Source of the DNA: Plantago ovata
Lineage: Eukaryota > Streptophyta > Magnoliopsida > Lamiales > Plantaginaceae
DNA: 64,000 nucleotides
Reading direction: 5' to 3'
Assembly (NCBI GenBank): GCA_028274465.1
Contig: CM051458.1
Location: 79,008,085 to 79,072,084 of the forward strand
The translations under genes and the position numbers were made by a program. Under the pieces are notes generated by a model, which saw only the letters and a program-made list of their open reading frames with translations, had not been told where the DNA came from and searched no databases. This document shows, piece by piece, positions 34,214 to 46,706 of this stretch. Numbering within the stretch: the first letter of the stretch is position 1; every line of letters begins with the position of its first letter.

Positions 34214-34814
34214 CAAATACAATGTCCTCTCATGTTTTCTGAAATAGCCCCGAAGTATTTAAATTCAAAGTTGACCCTCAAATCATGACGAGAAGATGTT
34301 TAGGGGTCATTGTTACCAATGGTTGGCGTTGGAGTTGGATTTTATAAATTGAAGAGAAGTAAAACTAGAAAGAGATGAAGAGCTTCCCGGGAAAAAGGAT
34401 GGAGAAATTGACATGGGTCTGTATTTTATCTTTAAGGTAACCTTGAGGACAAGGTCGATTTTAAAGGGGCGAAGAATGATAAAAATCAAAATCGTGAACC
34501 GCATTATGTTTACAATAATACGCGCACCAAGATGCTGAAGGATGGATTGGGCCAATTGGGCTCAAACGCGCGTGTTACCTGGGCCAAGTCCTATTATTTA
34601 CGTGTTACCCAAGTGAAGTAATAATTAGGATGTATTTTATTTGATGATTAGATTAGTTATGATATTTTAGTTAGGATAGCTCAACTTGATTTCTGATTTT
34701 GAAATCATGATCGTTGTAAGTGTTAGGTATTTGTAGCCGAGCATGGGTTCATATTCCATATTGTCTATCATTAGTGATGGCATTAGTTAACTCTCAAGTT
34801 ATCATTAATATCGA
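34214..34814. other. Intergenic, nothing recognised
   Basis: Short open frames only, with no coding character or repeat. Confidence 0.5.
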
Positions 34815-34823
34815 AATTAAGAT

Positions 34824-35481
34824 GGAGCTTTCTATTCTCAGGTCGGCTCCGTACCGACCTAAACTCAGGTCTTCATTCAATAGTTGCCATGTGGCGCTTA
34901 ATTTAATCTCACCCATTCATTTCGGTTCAAAGTCATTTTTGGTACGATGGATTATAATTAATTTTCTTTAACATTAAAAATCACCACAAAAATACAAATT
35001 AACTATAATGCCCTTAATATTGATTTATATGATTACATATACACGTAAACCTTATTAATTAATTTTAATCACAAACCAAAGTTAATTGATCACAAATAAT
35101 TTATCCATTTTAATGATACATAAACTATCGAACACTTCTAAATAATATACTTCGTAGCTAAGAAAATAAGACTCTGTTATTGTCCTCTACAAATGTTGAT
35201 AGCTAGTGCAATTAGATTATGAAAAACGAATATCCATTGAATTGTTGTTGAAATTAATTTGATATATATTGATTAATTTTAATTTTAGTTAAAGTAAATT
35301 TTTAATTTAATACTTATAAAATAGTAAGAACTTATTTAAATTATTTAAATGAATTTTTTGAAAGTAGGGGTATAAACTGCACATTTATATATTTTTATCA
35401 AAATTTAATAATTAGAATGAAATATATAATAAAGACCTACGTTTAGGTCGGTACGAAGCCGACCTGAGAATAGAAAGCCCC
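34824..35481. mobile_element. Mutator-type MITE, copy 2
   Basis: Left end GGAGCTTTCTATTCTCAGGT, right end ...GAATAGAAAGCCCC, with the same palindromic GGTCGG...CCGACC core as copy 1. The 9-bp flanks AATTAAGAT (34815-34823) and AACTAAGAT (35482-35490) match at 8 of 9, fitting a Mutator target duplication. Copy 2 is 658 bp against 955 bp for copy 1; no coding sequence. Confidence 0.92.
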
Positions 35482-35535
35482 AACTAAGATGGCATCCCTA
35501 TTTGTTGTTTTGGCTAATGATTTAGGAGTACTGAG

Positions 35536-35760
35536 TTTTTTTTTTTAAACACAAAAAAAGTTCAATAAACCCAAACGTCAGTACAAGAATAAGAGGGGCA
35601 TACCCCAATCATGATTTAAGGCGTATCACTAAACTCGTACAAAGAGGGTCCAAAACTAGCCAGAGAAGCTAGTGGAGAAAACAAACATAACAAAACCAGA
35701 GAACTCTAGCTAAGCTATGATCCCCCAAGAATCTAAGACTGAAACTAGACTGTGCAATAT
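35536..35760 (-). mobile_element. LINE 3' end fragment
   Basis: A T-run at 35536-35546 followed by GTTCAATAAACCC and non-coding sequence looks like the minus-strand tail of another LINE. No coding region remains. 35761-36084 shows nothing I can name. Confidence 0.4.
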
Positions 35761-36084
35761 CCCTTCGAACTCCAGGTCACGCCTGTGATTCGAACCATTG
35801 AAATAACGAGTGAAAGCTTGAGGTTTCGAGCAACTGTCCTAGATGTGGTTTCAACTGAAACTTCAGTAATACAGTCCCTTATCTCACGATTAGATAGTCA
35901 CAAACTGAATTCTATGTGGACGAATTGAACTATGGGGCAAATTAGAGTTAGTATGGGAGAATTGATTTATGTGAATTAGTGTGTGTTGGGAAAACATTTC
36001 CTCCCAATTCAAAATTCTCCTTTTATAAACCCTAACCCCAATTTAAGCTCATTATACTATGAACTAAAATCCGAAAACTTGTTT

Positions 36085-36608
36085 TGTTGGTTCTACAGAG
36101 TATGTAACCGGAATAACAGAGATGAGTTCTGATCACAATACAAAGAACAATCACATATACGAATTCACATAATCAAAATAAGCATAAACAAAAGATAAAC
36201 GACACAGAGATTTACGTGGTTCGATTGATGAATCAATCTACATCCACGGGATCAACCAGTTTATTTCTCAACTAAATCCGAAACAAGGTAGCTACAAGCT
36301 GTGCTCAATCAATCTACAATCTCAAAAATCTCACAAAAGCACAAACCGTAGCTCACCTAACAAGTTTCTAGAATGGGAGAGAAGCAAGTGATGTCACAAT
36401 TCAGGAGAAAAAATACAGGGATTATATATGAAGAAATGGAACTGTACGGAGATGAGCAGAAACCGTTGATCTTGAGCTGCTTGAATTGAACGACCCAGAT
36501 TAAAACCCGAATTCCCGCCTTATACTATAGCAGACCCTTAACTTCCTTTTATCACACAATAACCCCAACAACTTTCTTCTAAATGCAGAAACACCCCAAA
36601 ACTTCACA
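36085..36608 (-). repeat. 3' LTR of copia A
   Basis: 524 bp, starting TGTTGGTTCTACAGAG and ending CTTCACA. On the minus strand the adjoining AAGGTGGAGATG (36609-36620) is its polypurine tract. Confidence 0.92.
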
Positions 36609-36713
36609 CATCTCCACCTTGTTTCAAATTAGAAAACCAATAAACCACTTCATCCTCGACAGATCTTCTCTACCATATACATAGCAAGATCCTTAGCCTA
36701 GTCTCAGAGCTGA

Positions 36714-39700
36714 CTACTCAGTACCAATAACATTGATTAGTTCAAGAAGGTAGTTGAACTTATCAGATGTTATTGGTTTTGTCAACAAATCAGCAACATT
36801 GTCATAAGTTGAAACCTTGATGATCTTGACAAGTTTCTTCTCAATGATGTCTCTTACAAAATGGTACCTGACATCAATGTGCTTTGATCTATCATGGAAC
36901 ATATCATGCTTTGATAGATGAATAGCACTCTGGATATCACAGAGAATAGTCACAGCCTCTTGAGTGATTCCAAACTCATTAATGATTCCCTTCAACCAGA
37001 TACTCTCTTTTACAGCTCCTGTTATAGCCATATACTCAGATTCAGTTGTAGATAGAGCTACAATATTCTGCAGAGATGATCTCCAACTGATAGGAGAACC
37101 AAATAGTTTGAAAATGAAACCAGACAGAGATTATCTGTTATCAACATTTGCTAAATAGTCTGCATCAACATAACCAAGTGCTGCATCTGTTGAATCATCT
37201 TTGCACTTTCTGAACACAATTCCATGATTCACAGTTCCTTTTATGTATCTCAAGATCCATTTCACAGCTTCCCAATGATAGATACCAGGATTTGCCATGT
37301 ATCTACTTGCAACACTGATAGCATGTGCCAAATCTGGCCTACTGCACACCATAACATACATTATACTTCCAATTGCATTTGCATATGGAACTTTCTTCAT
37401 GTATTCCACCTGCTTCTGTGTGCCAGGTCTATGATTTACAGATAGCTTGAAATGCTGAGCTAGTGGAATCTTTACTGGCTTTGCTTCATGCATACTGAAT
37501 CTAGAAAGCACCTTTTTCAAATATCCAGATTGACATAGTGCTATTCTTCCAGCCTTTCTATCTCTTAAGATATCCATGCCCAAAATCCTTCTAGCTCCAC
37601 CTAGATCTTTCATTTCAAATTTGAGATTCAAGTCATCTTTCACCTTTTGAACCTCAATTTTGCATCTGGAGGCTATTAACATGTCATCTACATACAGAAG
37701 TAGAAATGTTTTCACCTCAGTTTCTTCTTTCTTCAAGTAAACCCAATTGTCATAGCTAGATTTTTCAAAACCAATTTCTAGCATGTATTCACTGAATTTC
37801 TTGAACCACTGTCTTGGACTTTGTTTCAAACCATAGAGTGACTTCTTGAGTAAACATACTTTATCTTCATTTTTTGGCAAGATAAAGCCTTCTGGCTGAT
37901 TCATGTGTATGGTTTCTTCAAGATCACCATGCATAAAAGATGTTTTCACATCTAACTGTTGCAATTCCATATCATATTGATTAGCTAGAGCTAGTAGCAG
38001 TCTGATAGAAGTGTGTTTCACAACGGGTGAGAACACTTCATTGTAGTCAACTCCTTGTTGAGTAAAGCCTCTTGCTACTAGTCTTACCTTGAATCTCACT
38101 TGCTCAGTAGTTGTCTCTAATTTCCTTTTGAAAATCCACTTGCAATTTACTATTTCTTTTCAGGTCTTGGAACAAGAATCCAAGTCTCATTTTTCTCTAG
38201 AGATAGTAACTCTTCTTGCATAGCAGTAATCCACTTGGCTTTATCTTCACATGTAACAGCCTCTATAAATGTAACTGGTTCATGGTATTCTAGCTCTTCA
38301 CCAACATTCAGAGCATAAGATACCATTTCAGAGAATCCATACATTTTTTGTGGATTATGTTCTCTAGGAACTCTATCTCTTGCAAGTTGAAAGTTTCTCA
38401 AATTTTCAGCTGCTTCAGATGGATTGTTATTCCTTCTTTCTTCTAACTGGTGGTGGTGGAGGTGTAGGTGCTCTATCTTCCCTGACAGGTGATGGAGTAG
38501 CTCTAACAGGAGATTCCCTGATACTGATAGGCACTTGTTCATCAACTTCTTGATCTTCTTCAGAATTCACTCTGAACTCCACCTCCACTTGTTCATCATC
38601 AGTATCTTTATCTCCAGTAGTGTCTTGGCTTGTTTCTTTCTTCATAGGAAACTTGCTCTCATCAAACACAACATCTCTACTAATGATCACCTTCTGAGAA
38701 CCAGGTTCAAGACACCACAACTTATATCTTGTCACACCCTTTGGATAACCAATGAAAATGCACTTTAGTGCTCTTGGTTCCAACTTTCCTTGTTTGACAT
38801 GAGCATAAGTTGCACATCCAAAAACTTTAATATGTGAATATCCTCCAATCTTTCCATGCTATACCTCATTAGGAGTTTTAAACTCAATGGCAGAAGATGG
38901 ACATTTATTCACCAAGTAACCTGCAGTAGTAACAGCTTCAGCCCAGAAAGATTTAGGAGCACCAGAAACAAATAACATGCATCTTGTTCTTTCTAACAAA
39001 GTCCTGTTCATTCTCTCTGCTACACCATTTTGTTGTGGTGTTCTAGGAGTGCTTCTGTGTCTAGTGATTCCCTTGCTTCTGCATAAATCTTGAAATTCAT
39101 CAGACAAGTACTCAAGTCCATTATCAGTTCTTAAATACTTAATGCATCTACCATGTTCATTCTCAATTCCCGCAAGCCACTCTTTAAACTTCATGAATGC
39201 ATCTGATTTGGCCTTCAAGATTATCACCCAAACTTTCCTTGAGAAATCATCAATCAGAGTCATGAAGTAGTTGCCTCCACCTTGAGACTGAACTGGAGCT
39301 GGTCCCCATAGATCAGTGAATGTAATCAAGTACTTGCTTAGTACTGTGAATTCCAGTAGAAAATGATGCTCTCTTGGATTTGCCTAGAACACATTGTTCA
39401 CAGTTCTTAAGCTCTGCAAGCTTGCATTTACCAAGAACTTCTTTCTTGTGCAATATCTGCAAACCTTTTTCACTGACATGACCTAATCTTCTATGTCACA
39501 GCTCCATATCAGTATCCTCAATTTCATCCACTTCACCTGAGATCACATGACAACTCATGTAGTACAAGTTGTTCTTTCTATGACCTGTCATGACAGTGTT
39601 ACCATTTCTGATCACAGATAACACTCCACCTGCAGATGTAAAAGTGCATCCCTTACTCTCCAAAGTACCAAGAGATATTAAATTCCTTTTTATCTCAAGA

Positions 39701-40716
39701 ATATATCTCACATCAGTCAGAGTAACAATTTTTCCATCCTTAAACCTGAGCTTTAGATTACCAACTCCTCTAATAGTACACACCTTATTGTTTCCCAGAA
39801 CCACAGTACCAGAACTGCTTCTATCAAGTTCTGTAAACCACCTCTCATGAGGACACATGTGAAATGTACATCCAGAGTCCATAATCCACTCATCACAAGG
39901 ACCTTCTTTTGACACATTTAGGATTTCACCATCATCTGAGTAGTCAGCTGCTTCCACAAAAGCATTTGTGTTTCCACCTCCTGACTCTTGCTGCAGCTTC
40001 TTCCAAATGAAACAATCCTTTCTAATATGCACAGGGTCTCTTGCAGTGATGACATCTTCTGTTCTCCTTAAAGGTAGAACCACCAGGTTGATTCTCATTC
40101 TTCTTCTGTTCATTCTACTTCTTAGCTGAGTTTCCAGGCTTGTATTTGACATGGAGGCCTTCTCCTGCAGCTACTTGCTTTCCACCTGCTTGTTTATCCA
40201 TCTCCTTTGACCTTATATCATTCTGAATATTCTCTAGAGTAAGCTTGTGCTCCCTGCCAAACACCATAGCATCTCTCATGTGGTCATAAGAATTTGGCAA
40301 AGCATTTAACAACATAATAGCCTTATCTTCATCCTTTAAAGGCTCCTCCTCGATATCATCCAAATCATTTGCAGCCTTAATAAACTCAGCCATCTGATCC
40401 AACACACTCCTGTCACCAGTGATCTTATAGGCATATAATCTCCTCTTCATGTATACTCTATAAGCTACAGATTTAGCTTGATAAAGCTTATCCAGTTTAC
40501 ACCATAACTTGAAAGCTGTATCCTCCTTCCCAACTTCTCTTAACACCTTGTCTGACAAGCACAAACGAATGATGCCTAGAGCTTTTCTAGATAGATCAGC
40601 TTTCTGTTTATCTGTAACTGGAGAAGCTAACTTAGTTGGATCAGTAATACCATCATCTAGATCATGATTAACCAGAACAGAATGCATCTTAAGCTTCCAC
40701 AATGAATAATCATTAG
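36714..40716 (-). pseudogene. Copia A gag-pol (main part), broken
   Basis: Gag-type sequence WKLKMHSVLV, DKLYQAKSVAYRVYM and ILNALPNSYDHM-like opens at 40716. Then come protease IMDSGCTFHMCP, integrase (CEQCVLGK, SDLWGPAPV, YLRTDNGLEY, QQNGVAERMN), RT (LQQLDVKTSFMHG, catalytic LLYVDDML) and RNase H (TTESEYMAITGA, LCDIQSAIHL). Breaks: TGA near 39495, shift near 39330, TAG at 38859, shifts near 38450-38545 and 38155, and TAA at 37131. Five or more lesions show long inactivity. The gag start lies on the far side of copia B at 53345-53384. Confidence 0.9.
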
Positions 40717-42803
40717 TGTAAGAAAATATGGTCAGAGTTACCCCTAGGGTACGCAGCGGAATTTTAAAATTTTTCTTAACATACTGGTTAATTGATTATG
40801 CATATGTCGTATATATATAAACACGTCAATTAGAAGACTAACCTTACTTCCAAAGCAGCTTCCAAGTCTTCGTAATATTCCGGTGTATCTTCTCCTTCGT
40901 CGAAGTCGAAGATATCTACAATACTCTGTATATCTGCAAGACAATAAGAGTTAGTTTCCAGCTCCTAGAACCTCAACCTTGGTATCCACGGATGAACAGC
41001 CTATCGGAAGAATGCTAGGATATTCTTTATGTGACGAAGAAGACGGGGCGGCAATTCCCTCCGGTGGCGGTGTGCGCGCGCGTGAGGCTAAGGGGAGGAG
41101 GGGAGAGTTTTTATTTTCTCTAAGAAAACTGGGTAGGAAGACTGTGAAAGTGTATGTCTGAAACTGTGTGTAAAACTCTCTCTAATAGTCCACTATATAT
41201 AGTAGTCTATAGAAGCCTAAAGCATAAGCAATTAGACTTCGTAAAGGAATAAGAATCTAATTCTTATCGCACAAGGAAACCAATATCAAGTCTAGATTCA
41301 TTCCCAATCAAATCAAAACTCAATGAGGAAAATCTAACTTATCGCTTGGACTTCTAATAGAGGAAGGAGTCGAACTCCTTCCCCTACCCTGCCACGCGCG
41401 CGCGCGCCTGTCCTACGGGACGTGGGTCCCACTTTTGGGACCCACATATATTTCTAAGGCAATCCAAACTCCAAGTAGATTTTGCCCAAGTGCATATGTT
41501 AATTCTAAATTAACATATCCTTTACAATCAAACCTCCATTATATTTCCAAAATATAATCTTTAATTGTATTTACATAAAATAAAATTAATTAGCCAATTC
41601 AATTAATAATTCCAAATAATTAATTGAGCCACCAATTATTATAATTAATTCCAAATTAATTATAATCCATCAATCACAATTAATTCCAAATTAATTGCGA
41701 TTCCATCTTCAAGGATATTCTGATAGGCTGAATCACCACATAGTGTGGCCCATAGGGCCTCACCGTATTAAGCAAGTCCTAGACTAGGCAACATGGAATT
41801 CCTAGACAGTTCCATTTGCAATATTAATACGTGAGGACGTTTGAGAGGTTTCTCAAAGCTAACCCTTTCGTTGCGAAGCCTGTTGCGCTCAACGCGGCGA
41901 TGGTAACGTCCCTTCATCTGACTTGCTCGGATGTATCTAGGATCGATGAAGTGTCTATCCCAATAATACATTCACGGGCGTCTCAGGGAGTTGTTTGGTT
42001 AAGATATACTTATGACCATCATAATATATCATTTGCACTGGCCAGTGACTTTACCAACACAACTATGCAGACTACGAGCAGTGCTCTCCTGTGCTACACT
42101 TGAGAGATGAATCCTTCACAAAATCATTTATCACCCCCATTTGTATTTAGCCATAATCCTGGATTGTGTCTTAGGTCAACTGCTTATTCAGAGCTGACAT
42201 CGACGGGTCCACCAAGGATATGGAGCAACAAATGTGATGATAACGTCCTGTAAGTACAAAGGACGAATGGCATCACTTCGACAACTCACCGGTTCCTATA
42301 GACACGTCGGTGTAGAGTATACATCGATGGGAGTGTCCGGTGGGTACTTCCATTGTTCGATAAAGCTTCTTCGAACAACTATGCGCAATTATGGGAACGT
42401 TCCTTGAATGTCCAACAATCCGTTCCGTGACCGTGGGATCGGCTCACACTTGCTCCAACAAGTATAACCTCCACGCATACTAGTCTTGTCAGGTTCATTC
42501 AGACCCCCACATCCGAGATGTACCACGACTAGGGAGAGTTTGGGATAGATGATAACTCACATAGCTCCCACTAACTGTGTGATCGGTCATCTATCCGATG
42601 GGACATGTTCAGTATCTATACAGACAGCAATATAGATATGACATGCTGCAGCCTGGTGTAATATAAATATGAAAGCAATACTCAACAGTAAAATGAAACA
42701 AACATATATTATATTACGTTGACCTGTGTAATAGTACATATATGTCCTCTACAAGGGCACCATGCCCTTAGTAAGGACTGTCTCTAGGACATATACACTA
42801 TCA
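40717..42803 (-). repeat. 3' LTR of copia B
   Basis: Starts TGTAAGAAAATATGG, ends TACACTATCA. Apart from scattered substitutions and a short indel near 42662 it equals the other LTR. Its open frames (41768-42103) are LTR-internal and not genes. Confidence 0.95.
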
Positions 42804-42817
42804 ATCTCCCACTTGGA
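42804..42817 (-). other. Polypurine tract of copia B
   Basis: The minus strand reads AAGTGGGAGAT directly before the LTR start TGATAGTG, the standard copia polypurine tract. Confidence 0.85.
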
Positions 42818-45800
42818 CTAGAGCCAGTCACCTTTATGCCTAATGCCCAGATTAGCATAATGTCTTAAGTGGACTTCCACTAATAAGACCTTGGTGAAAG
42901 GATCTGCCACGTTGTCCGTGGTTGAGACACATTCTATACTAACTTCTCCTCTATCTATAATCTCACGTATAACGTGATATTTTCTAAGTACATGTTTGTT
43001 CTTGTTTGTAGATCTAGGCTCCCTAGCTTGAGCGACGGCGCCCGTATTGTCACAATAAATCGTTATTGGACTGGGAGCAGGAACAACCCTCAATTCCTTC
43101 AAGAACTCTGAAATCCAGACAGCTTCTTTCGATGCTTCTGATGCAGCAATGTACTCGGCCTCTGTGGATGAGTCATCAACCGTGGCTTGCTTAGAACTCT
43201 TCCAACAGACAGCTCCTCCGTTCAATTTGAATACGTATCCTGTCTGTGACTTAAAGTCATCAGGATCTGATTCAAATCCAGCATCGACATACCCAGACAT
43301 CTTCAATTCTGGTTCTCCACCAAACACCAAGAACATCTCTTTAGTCCGTCTAAGGTACTTAAGAATGTTCTTCACAGCAGTCCAGTGAGGTACTCCTGGA
43401 TTCTGTTGGTGTCGACAGTGACACTAAGCGCATATGCCACATCTGGCCTTGTGCGATTCATTGCATACATTATAGACCCTACTGCCGAAGCATAGGGTAC
43501 ACGACTCATTGCATTTCTTTCTTCATCAGTTTTAGGACCATCCTTAACTGATAAGTCAATCCCATGCCTAGCTGGGAGAAAGCCTCTCTTTGAGTCGTCC
43601 ATCTTATAACGCTTCAGTATTTTGTCGATATAGGTGGACTGTGTCATTCCCAACATCCTCTTGGATCTATCTCTAAAGATCTTGATCCCTAGGATGTAGT
43701 TCGCTTCACCCAAGTCCTTCATCGAGAAGGTACTTGATAACCAAACTTTAGTCTCTTCTAGCATAGAGACACTGTTTCCCATGATCAAAATGTCATCTAC
43801 ATAAATGATCATGAAAACAACTCCTTTGTCGCTGTGTCTCGCATAGACACAGGGATCTTCCTTGCTTCTGATGAAGTCAAACGATTTGACAGCTTCATCA
43901 AAGCGGATATTCCAGCTCCTTGACACTTGCTTTAGCCCATAGATGGATCTTTGTAATTTGCATACATCAGTTGGCCTGGTTTTAATAATAAAACCTTCCG
44001 GCTGTACCATATAGACCTCTTCCTCAAGGTTGCCATTGAGGAAGGCTGTCTTTACATCCATCTGCCAGATTTCATAATCATAGTAGGCAGCTATCGCAAG
44101 TAGAATTCGAATGGACTTCAATTTTGCTACTGGTGAAAAGGTTTCATCGTAATCGATGCCATACCTTTGCGTGTAGCCTTTTGCCACAAGCCTAGCTTTG
44201 TGCGTCTGTACCTTGCCATCGGCATCTGTCTTTCGTTTAAAGACCCATTTGCACCCAATTGGTCTAACCCCTTGGGGCAAGTCTACCAAGTTCCAAACTT
44301 GGTTCTGGTACATTGAATCCATTTCTAATTCCATGGCCTCTTGCCATTTGTCTGAGTCAATATCAATTATTGCCTCTTTGTAGGTCTCGGGATCTTCCCG
44401 ATCTGATAAACCGACATCAAGTTCACTGATGTCTTCTATCATAAGGCTTTGCTTCTGAGGTCCTCTAAGGATCCTCTTCGACCTACGGAGCTCGACTTGT
44501 TCTGGTGCTTTTCTTTTCTGGCTTCGTGTAACACGAACATTATCAGTGGGTACTGATGCAGCTGGTCGTTGGGCGCGACCCTGTTCCCTTTCGGGAGGCT
44601 GCTCTTGTGCAACTTGTTGCACAGGTTGGTTGACAACGGGTTCTACAGGTGTGGTTTCAACTGTTGATCTAATCACAGGACTCCCACTGATTATGACATG
44701 CCTAGCAAGTGTCATATCATCACCCTTGTCTGCTTCGAAAGCTCCCACTGAACTTGAGTCCAAATCAGAAGATTTAAAGACCTCATGTTCGCGCGTGTCA
44801 AAGTCTTGAATTTCTTCAAGTTCTATCATATCATCTAACCTCTCTTCTTCGAGGTATTCAGCTTCTAAAAACTTCACGTTTCTAGACACGATCACCTTGT
44901 GATCTTCAGCATGATAGAATTCATAGCCTCTCGTCTAACGAGGATAGCCTATGAAATATACTTTGACACCCTTGGCATCTAACTTATCAGTGAGCATCAG
45001 CTTGACTATCGCAGGACAGCCCCAAGGTCTAAGATACCCCAGTGAAGGCTTCTTTCCCTTCCATAACTCATAAGGAGTTTTCTCCACTGATTTAGATGGT
45101 ACACGGTTCAGAATGTAGATTGCAGTTTGTAATGCATATCCCCACAGATACTTTGGAAGAGTCGAGAATCCAATCATTGATCTTACCATGTCTAACAGGG
45201 TTCGATTCCTCCTCTCAGACACACCGTTTAACTATGGTGTTCCAGGAGGAGTCCATTGCGATTGAATCCCATTTTCCTTCAAGTAATCGATAAATTCTTC
45301 ACTAAGGTATTCACCTCCTCGATCCGATCGAAGAGTGACTATCCTTAGGTTCAATTCATTCTCGACCTCATTCCTAAACTCCTTGAATTTCCCAAAGGTC
45401 TCGGATTTATTCTTCATAAGAAAGATATATCCATACCTTGAGAAACCGTCAGTAAAGGTAACGAAGTAAGGATAACCCCCACGCGCATGAACTTTAAACG
45501 GTCCACATACATCGGTATGTATGAGCTCTAAGCAGCGAGTGGCACGAACACCTTGTCCAACAAAAGGTTTGTTCGTCATCTTACCCTTAACACAAGATTC
45601 ACATGTACCATATGATTCGAAATCAAATGGTTCTAAGTAGTCCAACTTCCTTAGTCTTTGAATTCGTGTTTCATTGATATGGCCTAGCCTACAATGCCAT
45701 AGATAAGATGGATTATTCTTCTTACTTGAAGACGGTTGTTTGTTATGTATTTGAAATAAAGGATGACTACTTTGCAAAATATATAAACCATTCACCAAGC

Positions 45801-46706
45801 GAGCCTTTCCATAATACTCATCATTTAATGAAAAATAACAAGTATTATTCGCAAATCGAAAGGAAAAACCCATATTGTCTAACAATGGAATGGAAATAAT
45901 ATTTCTGACAATGGATGGAACAAAATAAACATTATCAAGTTCTAAACATTGTCCCGAAGGTAAATCTATCTTGCTGCGTCCAACGCGTTTGGCTTCAACT
46001 GGATTGCCGTTCCCAACATGCAAGTCGATTTCACCTCGCTTGACTAGCCTGTGTTCAATGGCCCCTTGCACATTATTATAAATGTGCGAGCCACAGGCTG
46101 TATTTAATACCCAACCATTGGAGTCAAAAGTAGTCATGTTCATTTCAATAACAAACATACCTGAGCTAGAAGCTGGTGGCTTCTTAGCTTGATCTGCCCT
46201 CAGCTTAGGGCAATCATTCTTCCAATGTCCTTTCTGCTTACAGAAAAGACATTCATCTGTGCGCACCGTTCCGCTTCTCTTGAACTTCCTTTTCTGGTTC
46301 AGACGCTTAGGCTTATCACTCCAAGTGTTAGCCTTGGCTCCCGACTTTCCCTTACCCTTAGCACCTTTGCTTTTCGGGTTCGAGTTAGACGGTTGCCCAA
46401 CAAGCATGATCGACTTTTCCTTCTTAGCAAGAGTTTGATCATATGTCTTCAGCAGATTATGAAGTTCAGGCAGTGTGACGTCTTTCGCATTGATCGTGTA
46501 ATTAATGATGAACTGCGAATACGAACTCGGCAATGATTGAAGGACAAAGATCACCATGATCTTGTGCTCTAGCTTAACGCCGGCATTGGCAAGCTTTTCA
46601 AAGAGACCAATCATTTTGAGAACATGCTCAGACATGTTCCCTCCTTCACTGAGCTTGCACCTGTGTATGTCTTTGATCGAATCAAATTCAACACTTCTAG
46701 CTGTCG
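42818..46706 (-). pseudogene. Copia B gag C-terminus and pol, broken
   Basis: From the solo LTR: gag second half (LSEGGNMSEHVLKM, CLFCKQKGHWKNDCP knuckle), protease reading VLNTACGSHI where a catalytic Asp is expected, integrase ([34 protein letters not shown]), RT (WQMDVKTAFLNG, IIYVDDILIM) and RNase H (STEAEYIAASEA, IYCDNTGAVA), ending at 42818. Lesions: an in-frame TAG at ~45230 within the integrase TP-LNGV motif, a TAG at ~44935, and a frameshift near 43400 between RT and RNase H. Otherwise the frames are long, fitting a fairly recent loss of function. Confidence 0.92.
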
